From NCBI GenBank assembly GCA_020073525.1, contig JAIQFA010000034.1, positions 1-48,419 on the forward strand: 48,419 nt of DNA, given 5' to 3'. The translations under genes and the position numbers were made by a program. Below, piece by piece: positions 7,548 to 14,701 of the stretch. Numbering within the stretch: position 1 is the first letter of the stretch; each line of letters begins with the position of its first letter. Under the pieces are notes generated by a model. That model was not told the DNA's origin. It saw only the letters and a program-made list of their open reading frames with translations, and did not search any database. The DNA comes from Terriglobia bacterium. Its GTDB lineage: Bacteria > Acidobacteriota > Terriglobia > Terriglobales > Acidobacteriaceae.

Positions 7548-8387
7548 TCATCGTTGCTGTACCACTTGCGACCGCGGTACTTGCGTAATCGATCGGAGAC
7601 CCCTCTGGGGACCGAATACCGCGGGATGAATTGCTCCCGCCAGCGCGTGCAACCCCGCAACCAGTGTGGGGGCGGGGGTATTCAAGAGTTCGTCGGAGAT
7701 GCAGTAAACCTGTGAATTGCGTACTGCCGTGGTGCCCGACCATCCTCTCTCGGTAGCGATCTTACCCAAGGGCACGCGATCGCCAGCGCCACACCAGGCC
7801 GCGATGATGACTTCAGGGTTTCGCTGCGCGACCTCTTCCGGGGAGCATTGCATGCCGGTCTTGCCCAGGAATTCACCACCGGCCGCATGCACCAGTTCCG
7901 CGACCCACGGCTGCGATGAAATGATGGGCTTGCCCCATTCTTCGCAGAAGACGCGCCTTCTGGGAAGACTTGCGGTCTCACGCCGCACGTTCTCAATGGC
8001 CTCCCGCATGCCGGAAATCACCTTTGCGCCCCGCGCACTGGCGTCGACGGCGCCGGAGATCAGCGCGATATCCATGTAGATATCGTCCAGTGTGCGCGGG
8101 GCGAGGCCGAGGAAGCGGATTCCTGCCTTGAGGATTTCCGTGACTGCTGCGTCCTGGTAGGGAACGGCGGCAATCACGAGATCAGGTTTAGCAGCTAGGA
8201 TTTCGCTGGCTTTCGAAGTCCATGAGTCGGCGATGATCCGTCGATTGCCGTCTTGCACTTCTGGAACCACGTCGGTGCAGTATTTGGTGCAGGCCACAAC
8301 GCGATCTAATTCTCCCACGCTGGCCAGGATGACGGTGGCGCTGGGTTGCAGGCAAGCGATCCGCCGGGGGCTGTGCGAGTCGGGCAT
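7548..8387 (-). CDS. BtuF-like periplasmic-binding-fold protein without signal peptide
   Basis: A 279-residue protein of the class III periplasmic binding protein fold (PF01497), with two lobes joined by a long helix at about residues 118-140. Motifs are IACLQPSATVILASVG, KPDLVIAAVPYQD, VAELVHAAGG and NTPAPTLVAGLHALA. Its closest family is the cobalamin-binding BtuF-like group. The N-terminus MPDSHSPRRIACLQPSAT has no hydrophobic signal sequence or lipobox, so it is probably cytoplasmic, and no ABC permease or ATPase is nearby. Cys residues in the substrate cleft (FCEEWGKP, AAWCGAGD) suggest a metal or corrinoid ligand, but this is inference. The last about 25 residues, after HPAVFGPQRG, look non-conserved. 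Confidence 0.78.
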   Translation of the reverse strand: MPDSHSPRRIACLQPSATVILASVGELDRVVACTKYCTDVVPEVQDGNRRIIADSWTSKASEILAAKPDLVIAAVPYQDAAVTEILKAGIRFLGLAPRTLDDIYMDIALISGAVDASARGAKVISGMREAIENVRRETASLPRRRVFCEEWGKPIISSQPWVAELVHAAGGEFLGKTGMQCSPEEVAQRNPEVIIAAWCGAGDRVPLGKIATERGWSGTTAVRNSQVYCISDELLNTPAPTLVAGLHALAGAIHPAVFGPQRGLRSITQVPRSQVVQQR

Positions 8388-8430
8388 GCGTCCATTGTAG
8401 GCGACAGTAATAGCGGACCGTCGTATGGAT

Positions 8431-8459
8431 TCGTATCAGGGCACACCTTCAGGTGTGCC
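8431..8459. repeat. Dispersed palindrome, family D variant (copy 2)
   Basis: TCGTATCAGG followed by GCACACCT/AGGTGTGC hairpin arms. It lies upstream of the Fe-S scaffold gene and shows that in-frame sequence before 8521 is not coding. Confidence 0.65.
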
Positions 8460-8556
8460 ACAAACGCTTCAGGATGAATCCACCTTCAGGCGCTGGTTTT
8501 TGGAACTCCAGTTTCGCCACATGCTGATAGTGGTGTCGGCACATTACAATCGCTCT

Positions 8557-8910
8557 GTGTATTCCGCCGAACTGCTGGATCATTTTGAGAACCCGCGAAA
8601 TCCGGGTGAAGTTGCGGCCCCCGACGCTGCCGCGCGCTTGGAAAACCCCGTCTGCGGAGACATTCTCGAACTTATGCTCAAACTGAAGGGGAAGCACATC
8701 GCCGACATTCGTTTTCGTGCCAAGGGCTGTGTTCCGGCGATGGCCTGCGGGTCGGCGATCACAGAGTTGGCGAAAGGCAAGAGCGTGGAGCAGGCTCGAC
8801 AGATCAGCAGGGAAGAGTTGCTGCAGAAAGTGGGCGGCGTTCCCGAGGCTTCCAGCCACGCCTGCCAGTTGGCCATTGATACTTTGAAGCAGGCGCTGCG
8901 GGGGCTGTGA
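8557..8910 (+). CDS. NifU/IscU-type iron-sulfur cluster scaffold protein
   Basis: A 117-residue protein starting YSAELLDHFENPRNPG, the characteristic N-terminus of IscU/NifU scaffolds. Three conserved cysteines are visible, in NPVCGD, KGCVPAMACGSAI and SHACQLA, matching the cluster-ligand positions. The Asp after the first Cys, which labilises the cluster, is present (CGD). Such scaffolds assemble Fe-S clusters with a cysteine desulfurase; none is nearby. I place the start at GTG 8557, immediately before the conserved segment; ATG 8521 is possible, and the open frame further upstream lies in a repeat. The LPPMK chaperone-binding motif of IscU is not seen. Confidence 0.85.
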   Translation: MYSAELLDHFENPRNPGEVAAPDAAARLENPVCGDILELMLKLKGKHIADIRFRAKGCVPAMACGSAITELAKGKSVEQARQISREELLQKVGGVPEASSHACQLAIDTLKQALRGL

Positions 8911-8919
8911 CGATTTCTG

Positions 8920-8947
8920 GTAGAGACGCGGCAAGCCCCGTCTCTAC
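8920..8947. repeat. Dispersed palindrome, family A (copy 2)
   Basis: GTAGAGACGCGGC and GCCCCGTCTCTAC arms around AA, starting ten bases after the Fe-S scaffold stop codon and between convergent genes. Confidence 0.85.
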
Positions 8948-8962
8948 GCAGAAAGAACACAC

Positions 8963-9670
8963 CTACTCGTGGTTCGCCTGTGGCTGATACACCATCCATC
9001 CGTTTGCGATGGCGATCTCTTTCAGATCCGGATTTGGATTGATCGCGAATGCATGCCTCGAAATGGCAAGCATGTCGCGGTCCCAAATTGCGTTGCCAAA
9101 CGCACAATCGGGCGAAGATTTGAGCACCGATCGAATCGCTTCCGGCTTGCCCGGGCCGCTCGGCACTCGAACAAGCCGGTCCGTGATCATGCCATCCTCG
9201 ACTGCCGTTTCGGCGGCCAGGATGCGATTATGCGGGATGCCGAAGCTTCGCATGCCGGAACGGATGATCCACTGGTTCGAAGAAGAGACCGCCCAGACGT
9301 CGCATCCCGATGCGCGCAGATGCTGCACCAGTTCGCGCATTTCCGGGAAAATATTACGACCGATGGCTTCGGGAAAGTAGGCGTCGCAAGCCTGCTGCAC
9401 AACCTCTTCCGGCAGTCCTCGGTGCATAGTAACCATTTCTCCGCACATGACGTCTTCGGAGACCTTGCCCGCTTTGTAATCCGCATATCGCGCACGGGCC
9501 CAGCGCACGACCTCTTCCGACACCAAGCCTTCTTTAAGTTCCCAGGAGAAGAATCCTTCCCCGGCGTCCCCGGACCAGAGCGTCCCGTCGCAGTCAAACG
9601 TGGCAACGAGCGGTTTAAGGGTGAGTACACCTTCGACAAATTTGGTTTGAGCAGCTGTAAGGAGCGTCAT
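8963..9670 (-). CDS. HAD-superfamily phosphatase, phosphoserine-phosphatase-like
   Basis: A 235-residue haloacid dehalogenase phosphatase. Motif I is DCDGTLWSGD with nucleophile and acid/base Asp. Motif II is AVSSSNQ, motif III includes GPGKPEAI, and motif IV is FGNAIWDRDML. It belongs to the SerB-like subfamily, which hydrolyses small phosphomonoesters; phosphoserine is plausible but not provable. I chose ATG 9670 (MTLLTAAQTKFVEG) because conservation starts there. The start lies 23 bp after the upstream nucleotidyltransferase stop, so the two are probably co-transcribed. Confidence 0.85.
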   Translation of the reverse strand: MTLLTAAQTKFVEGVLTLKPLVATFDCDGTLWSGDAGEGFFSWELKEGLVSEEVVRWARARYADYKAGKVSEDVMCGEMVTMHRGLPEEVVQQACDAYFPEAIGRNIFPEMRELVQHLRASGCDVWAVSSSNQWIIRSGMRSFGIPHNRILAAETAVEDGMITDRLVRVPSGPGKPEAIRSVLKSSPDCAFGNAIWDRDMLAISRHAFAINPNPDLKEIAIANGWMVYQPQANHE

Positions 9671-9693
9671 GAAGGATTGGGCCTTGGCAGGGA

Positions 9694-10326
9694 TTAACTG
9701 GAGTGCAGCAGCGGTGGTGGCAAAGCGGCATACTGCTCCGGAGTATCCACGTTGAGCGCCACCAACGGATCGCCCACCGGAACATACTCGATCTGACTTT
9801 GGTGCGCGTGTTCGACCTCGCGCGCATTCGATGTCTCGGGGGCTCTTAGAAACGCTTCCAGCATCTCGCGGCCCGCCAGAATTGGATGTCCATGTTTTCC
9901 CTGGTATTCGGGGATGACCGCCCACTTTCTTTGTGCGATGACCCGTTCAAACGCGGATTCGAGCGTCTCCAGCGTTTCTGCCTGGACCGGCGGCCGGTCA
10001 ACGAGCGTAATCATCGCGGCATCGCGGCCCCGTTTCAGAACCTCCCGCAGCCCAATCCGCAACGAACTGAACTGCCCGCGCGTTGGATCGGGATTTACCA
10101 CGAGAGACGCCCCATTCGCATAGACCACCGGAGCCACAGCGGCTTCATTGTTTCCGACTACGACCAGCACCTCGTCCACGTGGGAAAAGAAGAGGTGTAT
10201 GGCAGAGGATAGGAATGTGTCCGCCAACGCCGCCGGAGGCCACGGCAGCAGTGCCTTATCGCGTCCCATGCGGGAGGACTCACCCGCCGCAAGAATCACT
10301 CCGCAAAAAGCCAACGTTCGCCCCAT
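9694..10326 (-). CDS. MobA/MocA-like nucleotidyltransferase
   Basis: A 210-residue NTP-transferase. The N-terminal motif ILAAGESSRMGRDKALLPW is the nucleotide-binding signature. The LLPW ending and TLVDRPPVQAETL resemble the CTP-type MocA enzymes of molybdenum cofactor maturation more than the GTP-type MobA, which is encoded separately at 30182-30775. A C-terminal NVDTPEQYAAL motif is also typical. The start ATG 10326 sits directly before the first strand. The exact nucleotide and acceptor are inferred. Confidence 0.8.
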   Translation of the reverse strand: MGRTLAFCGVILAAGESSRMGRDKALLPWPPAALADTFLSSAIHLFFSHVDEVLVVVGNNEAAVAPVVYANGASLVVNPDPTRGQFSSLRIGLREVLKRGRDAAMITLVDRPPVQAETLETLESAFERVIAQRKWAVIPEYQGKHGHPILAGREMLEAFLRAPETSNAREVEHAHQSQIEYVPVGDPLVALNVDTPEQYAALPPPLLHSS

Positions 10327-10393
10327 GAGGGCACGATAACAAACTGCCACCACTCTGCCAAGGACGCGGGTCACGGAGATGGGGCTAACCGCC

Positions 10394-10463
10394 CGGCGCC
10401 TAAAGGCGCATTCATGAGACAGTTCTGTGGCATCGCTAAAGCTAAAGCGATGCCCTGATACGG
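10394..10463. repeat. Dispersed palindrome cluster, family D (copy 3)
   Basis: A GCGCCT/AGGCGC hairpin then GGCATCGCT...AGCGATGCC followed by CTGATACG. It lies between the MocA-like and DedA-rhodanese genes, immediately downstream of the second stop codon of the latter. Confidence 0.75.
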
Positions 10464-10471
10464 ACCGTTGA

Positions 10472-11443
10472 TCAGCTAAAGGTTGGGAGTTTGACCAGAT
10501 CGTCGTGGGGGACGCGCTCCACCGGATTTCCAGCCTTGCGCCAGGCACGCAGGCCGCCAGCGATAACGTACACCTTGAATCCAAGTTCCTGTAGTTGATG
10601 CGCCACCCGGGCGCTCGTGGCTTCGCGTTGTCAAGTGCAGTAGAGATAAATCTCTTGATCCTTGGGCAGGCTCTTGATTTCTTCGACCAAATTGTTCGGT
10701 TCAATGCGAATCGATCCGGCGATGCGTTCGGAGTCGGCATCGTAATAGCCGTGGCTGCGGACATCGGCGATCAGCATGTTATGAGCAGCCTCGGAAGTCA
10801 GTTTTCGGGCGAGTTCCTCGGCCGGTATACGAGGAATCACGTCGAGCAGCCGGTACTTGCGGTAAACCCAAATGCGATAGCCCACGTAGACGACAAGCCC
10901 GATGCCGAAGATGACCTCGGCGGCAAAGCCAGCGGAGCGCAAGCCGCGCATAATGGCACGTAGCGCGTCGCTGAAGAGGTATCCCGCAAGGGCATACGCG
11001 CCCACGTAGAAAATCGCCCCGAGGGAATCGAATTGCAGAAAATCCCCCAGTCCCATTTTCATGCTTCCGGCGAGGGGCGGAGACATGGTGTTGATGCCCG
11101 GGATGAACTTGGCAAACAGCAGCGTCTGCTTGCCGCGCCGGTAAAAATATTCCGCAGAGCGCAGAATGCAAGTTTCCGGATTCGCCGAAAGCCGGCAGAG
11201 AAGGCCCAGCAGCGCCCACCCGCTAAATCTGCCCATGAAATAGAGGAGGACATCGCCAGCGACCATCGCCACGACGCCCACGCCGAGCACGAAGTAGAGA
11301 TGCAGATCTCCGTAGGCAGTGACCGCGCCGGCGGTCAGGATGGCGAGGGCGGCAGGCAAGGGAAGTCCGACGGCCTCCGCGAAGCACACTACCGCCAAAA
11401 ACAGGTAGCCATGGTGCGAAATGGATGAGAGCAGGTCGTTCAT
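10472..11443 (-). CDS. DedA membrane protein fused to rhodanese domain, in-frame UGA at active site (candidate selenoprotein)
   Basis: Reading through one UGA gives 323 residues. Residues about 1-205 are a DedA/SNARE-associated membrane domain with several hydrophobic helices and the KFIPGINTMSPPLAG motif. Residues about 215-323 are a rhodanese domain. The UGA (10631-10633, codon 271) falls in the active-site loop IYLYCT-UGA-QREATSARVA, two residues after a Cys. Related Acidobacteria fusions, as I recall them, have a second Cys there (CSC or CTC). The 52 codons after it encode a normal rhodanese C-terminus ending AGGLRAWRKAGNPVERV. A hairpin with G-containing loop (10600-10614) lies 16-30 bases after the UGA. 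Selenocysteine is my preferred reading; a Cys-to-stop mutation or sequencing error is the alternative, in which case the protein ends at residue 270. No sel genes are in the window. Confidence 0.8.
10600..10614 (-). promoter_or_regulatory. Candidate SECIS-like hairpin after UGA
   Basis: On the coding strand, GCGCC-CGGGT-GGCGC forms a five-pair GC stem with a G-containing five-base loop that starts 22 bases after the UGA. Bacterial SECIS elements sit at this distance and usually have a G early in the loop. A competing stem, GCCAC/GTGGC, uses overlapping bases. The stem is short and lies in GC-rich coding DNA, so this is suggestive only. Confidence 0.35.
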
Positions 11444-11539
11444 CGCGAAAACGGGCTTGTTTAGTATAGCAATTGCGCTGCAAGGCTACTCGGGTTGCCT
11501 TTTTGGTGAAAAGAACTCCTGATAAAGTGATATGAGTTC

Positions 11540-11545
11540 AGGAGG
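11540..11545 (+). promoter_or_regulatory. Strong ribosome-binding site deciding a TTG start (ridA)
   Basis: CAGGAGGAATCT precedes TTG 11551 at ideal spacing. It fixes the non-ATG start of the RidA-like gene. Confidence 0.8.
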
Positions 11546-11550
11546 AATCT

Positions 11551-11937
11551 TTGTCAGTCCAGAGCCGTCGTTACATCAATCTCCCGAATCGTCCCGCCGG
11601 CCTTCCTTTCAGCGATGCCGTGTTGGTGGGCGATACTCTGTACATCTCCGGACGGATTGGCCTCGACCCGGCAACCGGAGAGGCGCCCGCGAGTATCGAT
11701 GCCGAAATCGATCTTTTATTCGAGGGCTTCCAGGCCGTTCTTCGCGAAGCCGGCATGACGATGGACGATGTTGTGTGGGTGCAGGTCTATTCGCCCGACG
11801 TTTCTTTGTGGCAACGGTTCAACGCCGCCTACGTGAAGCTATTCTCGCGCGAATTTCCAGCCCGCGCGTTTCTAGGATCGGGAACGCTTCTGTTGAAGGG
11901 CCGTTTTGAGATGCTGGGGATTGCGGTGAAGGGCTAG
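11551..11937 (+). CDS. RidA family (YjgF/YER057c) enamine/imine deaminase-like protein
   Basis: A 128-residue RidA-fold protein with AVLVGDTLYISGRIGLDPATG and the C-terminal PARAFLGSGTLLLKGRFEMLGIAVKG. RidA proteins hydrolyse reactive 2-aminoacrylate and related imines. The catalytic Arg position of true RidA (normally in PxRxxV) reads PARAFL here, so it may belong to a related Rid subfamily. The TTG start at 11551 is supported by an AGGAGG box. The gene is divergent from the DedA-rhodanese gene with a 107-bp gap. Confidence 0.85.
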   Translation: MSVQSRRYINLPNRPAGLPFSDAVLVGDTLYISGRIGLDPATGEAPASIDAEIDLLFEGFQAVLREAGMTMDDVVWVQVYSPDVSLWQRFNAAYVKLFSREFPARAFLGSGTLLLKGRFEMLGIAVKG

Positions 11938-11987
11938 CAGATAATCCGCTGACCTTACGATGGAAAAGTTTGGCTAATCGCTAAATG

Positions 11988-12986
11988 CTACTTCTCTCGC
12001 GCCACCACAAACTCCGGCGCCCACAAGAGTGCCCGCTTGATCTCCGAGTCCGGGAATGTGCAGATAGCTTGGCGTGCCGACTCTGCGTACCGGGCAGCCT
12101 CTTTCGAAGCGAATTCTAGAGAACCGTAGCGGTTCAGGATATCCAGGATATTGGCATGGGTGACGCCATTGAACGCGCGGTCGTGCAGGATGGTTTCGAT
12201 CTGATGGCGCTCGGCGGCAGTGCAGCGCTCCAGGGCATGAATCACGGCCATGGTGGCTTTGCCTTCGCGCAGGTCGCTGGCGACGGGCTTGCCCAGAACA
12301 CTTTCTGAAGCTGTAAGGTCGAGCACATCGTCCACGATCTGGAAAGCTAACCCAAGCTGACGCCCGTATTGGCCAAGGCGCTCCTCCTCCTGATCGGTGG
12401 CGCCGCCCAGGATCGCCCCGACTCGCATGCACACCGAGAACAGGCACGCCGTTTTGCGATAGATCAGATCGAGGTGCTCCTGAAGAGAGATCAGCTTGCC
12501 GAGTTTCTCCATCTGGAGCAGTTCGCCTTCCACCATCTGCTGCGTCAGCTCGATCAGCACATCGAGGATGCGGAAATTGCGCTCCTGCACAGCGATTCTG
12601 AATGCCTGCATGTAGAGCCAATCCCCGGCCAGAACGCACATCGAATTGCCCCACTGCGTGTTGGCGGCGGGACGTCCGCGGCGGATTTGCGCTTCGTCAA
12701 TGATGTCGTCGTGGACGAGCGTCGCCGTGTGGATGATCTCGACAACGGAAGCGAGCTTTACCGCGCCCTCGCCCTTGTACCCGAGGAGCTTGGCGGAAAG
12801 CAGCAACAACGCCGGTCGGAGCCGCTTGCCGCCGCCAGCGCGCAGGTACTCGCCGATCTCGGTGATCGCTGCGACATTGGAGACCGTGTCGCGCCCGAAT
12901 TGTTCCTCAATCGCGACAATGTCGTCACGCAGAAGATCAAAGATTTCTTTCCCGTTGATGGACGTCGTGGTACCCAATTTCCTCAA
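11988..12986 (-). CDS. ispB: Long-chain polyprenyl diphosphate synthase (octaprenyl-type)
   Basis: A 332-residue trans-isoprenyl diphosphate synthase. The first Asp-rich motif is HDDIIDE near residue 93 and the second is DDVLDL near residue 218. GGGKRLRPAL and a GKPVASDLREGKAT segment are also present. The enzyme extends farnesyl diphosphate with isopentenyl units, most likely for the quinone side chain (octaprenyl or similar). Small residues (TAT) precede the first motif, which suits long products. Its start overlaps the yajQ stop by four bases (ATGA), implying translational coupling. Confidence 0.9.
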   Translation of the reverse strand: MRKLGTTTSINGKEIFDLLRDDIVAIEEQFGRDTVSNVAAITEIGEYLRAGGGKRLRPALLLLSAKLLGYKGEGAVKLASVVEIIHTATLVHDDIIDEAQIRRGRPAANTQWGNSMCVLAGDWLYMQAFRIAVQERNFRILDVLIELTQQMVEGELLQMEKLGKLISLQEHLDLIYRKTACLFSVCMRVGAILGGATDQEEERLGQYGRQLGLAFQIVDDVLDLTASESVLGKPVASDLREGKATMAVIHALERCTAAERHQIETILHDRAFNGVTHANILDILNRYGSLEFASKEAARYAESARQAICTFPDSEIKRALLWAPEFVVAREK

Positions 12987-13480
12987 TTGCTCCGGTAATT
13001 CGTGAACTGCAGATCGATGCCAAAGTCCTGCTGCTTAACCATCGCGATGATTTCCTGGAGCGCATCGCGATCCTTACCGCTGATCCGCACCACATCGCCC
13101 TGGATGGAAGCTTGTGCTTTCTTCTTCGAATTCTTGACCAGCTTCACGATCTCCCGTGCCTTTTCAATCGGGATCCCCTGCTGCAGGGTAATCTTCTGTT
13201 TCACCGTGCCTCCGGCGGATGGCTCCAGCGCGCCGTAAGTCAACCCTTTCAAGGGAACTCCGCGTTTGACCAGTTTCGCCTGGAAGACGTCATTGACCGC
13301 CTTCATCTTGAACTCATCGGCGGAGTGCAGCAAGATCGCGTCGGTTCCTTCCATCGCGATCTGGGACTTCGAGTCCTTGAGATCAAAGCGAGTGCTGACT
13401 TCCTTCATCGCCTGCTGGATGGCGTTGGCAACTTCCGCGAGATCGATTTTGCTGACGATATCGAAACTGTTATCGGGCAT
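12983..13480 (-). CDS. yajQ: YajQ family nucleotide-binding protein
   Basis: A 165-residue protein covering the complete YajQ/UPF0234 family. The N-terminus MPDNSFDIVSKIDLAEVANAI and the internal TRFDLKDSKSQIAME segment are diagnostic, and the C-terminus QDFGIDLQFTNYR is full length. YajQ proteins have two RRM-like domains, and some bind cyclic di-GMP and act as effectors. This is relevant because the window also encodes HD-GYP and PilZ proteins, but direct linkage is only inference. It overlaps ispB by four bases. Confidence 0.93.
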   Translation of the reverse strand: MPDNSFDIVSKIDLAEVANAIQQAMKEVSTRFDLKDSKSQIAMEGTDAILLHSADEFKMKAVNDVFQAKLVKRGVPLKGLTYGALEPSAGGTVKQKITLQQGIPIEKAREIVKLVKNSKKKAQASIQGDVVRISGKDRDALQEIIAMVKQQDFGIDLQFTNYRSN

Positions 13481-13638
13481 GGAATGTCACCGTCAAAGTC
13501 GTTGTCTAGTCTACGACGGCCTTATGAATGTATAGATTGTCATGCTGGGGCTTGCTGGCTCGCAAGCGCAAATTTCCACGGATCGCTCACCCCAAACATG
13601 TACACATGAGGGTAACAGAAGAGGCATTCTCTGCGTAG

Positions 13639-13671
13639 GCCAGCACCGATAGTGTGCCAGCACCGATAGTG
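13639..13671. repeat. Tandem direct repeat, 17-bp period
   Basis: Two copies of GCCAGCACCGATAGTG at 13639-13654 and 13656-13671, in the 300-bp gap between tatD and yajQ. Besides this and the large inverted repeat at 13711-13792, I see nothing in that gap. Confidence 0.75.
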
Positions 13672-13710
13672 AGGCGTCGTCGGGAACACACGACCAAACC
13701 CAACACAAGT

Positions 13711-13792
13711 TTGTCATCCTGAGCAAGGCGAAGGACCTGCTGTCATGTGCAGTCAAAAGAAAGCAGGTCCTTCGCCTTGCTCAGGATGACAA
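13711..13792. repeat. Perfect 31-bp inverted repeat (family E) supplying the tatD stop
   Basis: The arms at 13711-13741 and 13762-13792 are exact reverse complements over 31 bases (TTGTCATCCTGAGC... and ...GCTCAGGATGACAA), with a 20-base loop. The right arm contains the last codons and the stop codon of tatD. It would form a very stable hairpin at the end of the tatD transcript; there is no T-tract. Confidence 0.92.
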
Positions 13793-14626
13793 GCCTGTGG
13801 GCGCTGCCGTTTCCTGCGCGAGCCCAAAGAACCTGTAGAAATTCTGTGCGGTTCGGGAGCCAATTTCTTCCGCCGACAAGTTGCGCAGTTCGCCGATCTG
13901 TCGGGCCACTTCCTTCACATAGGCTGGTTCGTTGCGCTGGCCGCGATGCGGAATCGGTGCCAGGTAGGGCGAGTCGGTTTCAATCAGCATGCGGTCGAGC
14001 GGGACGAGTTGCGCTGCATCGCGGATCGGTTGGGCTTTGGGAAAAGTGATGTTGCCAGCAAAGGAAATCATGAAGCCAAGGTCCAGCGCGCGGCGCGCAT
14101 GGTCGACGCTTCCGGTGAAGCAGTGTAGAATGCCGCCTAAACCGCTGGGATGCCAATGCTCGGTGATCATCGCGAGGCAGTCGTCCCAAGCGTTCTCGCT
14201 ATTGTCGGAGGGGCGGCAGTGAATGATGATGGGCAACTTCGCCGCTTGTGCCAGCTCCATTTGCCTGCGGAACACCGTCTTCTGAACTTCTCGCGGTGAG
14301 TGGTCGTAAAAATAATCGAGGCCGATTTCTCCCCAGGCAATTATCTTGGGATGCTGAGCCCATCGCAGCATTTGGGCATCCGCGGCTTCGTTGGCAAAGC
14401 TTGCTTCGTGGGGATGAATTCCGACGCTCGTCCATATTCGCGGATAGTCCGGTTTCCCATCGTATTTCTGCGCCAACCGGATTCCGCAGTCCGCGGTCTC
14501 CGGCCCGTCGCCGTTGCCGATTGCGAGATAAGCTTCGATGCCATTCTGCTTCGCCCGCGCCAGTACGTCGTCACGATCGCTGTCGTAGCGTTTGCCTTCC
14601 AGATGCGCGTGAGAGTCGATAAACAT
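13781..14626 (-). CDS. tatD: TatD family metal-dependent hydrolase/DNase
   Basis: A 281-residue TIM-barrel hydrolase. Metal ligands are visible in DSHAHL (His6, His8), WGEIGLDYFYD (Glu), IIHCRP (His), LHCFTGS (His) and ETDSPYLAP (Asp). TatD enzymes are 3'-5' nucleases with roles in DNA fragmentation and repair of peroxide damage. It lies downstream of metG on the same strand, a common bacterial pairing. The last few codons and the stop lie inside the perfect inverted repeat at 13711-13792, so the C-terminal tail TAAPTGLSS is probably repeat-derived. Confidence 0.93.
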   Translation of the reverse strand: MFIDSHAHLEGKRYDSDRDDVLARAKQNGIEAYLAIGNGDGPETADCGIRLAQKYDGKPDYPRIWTSVGIHPHEASFANEAADAQMLRWAQHPKIIAWGEIGLDYFYDHSPREVQKTVFRRQMELAQAAKLPIIIHCRPSDNSENAWDDCLAMITEHWHPSGLGGILHCFTGSVDHARRALDLGFMISFAGNITFPKAQPIRDAAQLVPLDRMLIETDSPYLAPIPHRGQRNEPAYVKEVARQIGELRNLSAEEIGSRTAQNFYRFFGLAQETAAPTGLSS

Positions 14627-14654
14627 TGGTCGTGTTGAAGATTATGTGAAGACT

Positions 14655-14699
14655 GTGTGGGGACGGGCGCCTCGCCCGTCCAGCCGAGCGAAGCTCGGC
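14655..14699. repeat. Dispersed palindrome, family B (copy 2)
   Basis: GTGTGGGGACGGGCG/CGCCCGTCC plus CCGAGCGAAGCTCGG, lying directly against the metG stop codon and between metG and tatD. Confidence 0.88.
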
Positions 14700-14701
14700 A
14701 A

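Noticed and set aside
8425..8556. N-terminal extension of the Fe-S scaffold protein
   Set aside because: The first part lies in a family D palindrome and the family begins at YSAELLDHF.
10327..10764. Upstream extension of the MocA-like gene to 10764
   Set aside because: The extension is a different frame of the DedA-rhodanese gene and of a family D repeat; the nucleotidyltransferase fold starts at 10326.
13711..13792. Insertion-sequence terminal repeats
   Set aside because: The loop between the arms is only 20 bp, too short for a transposase gene or a typical MITE interior.
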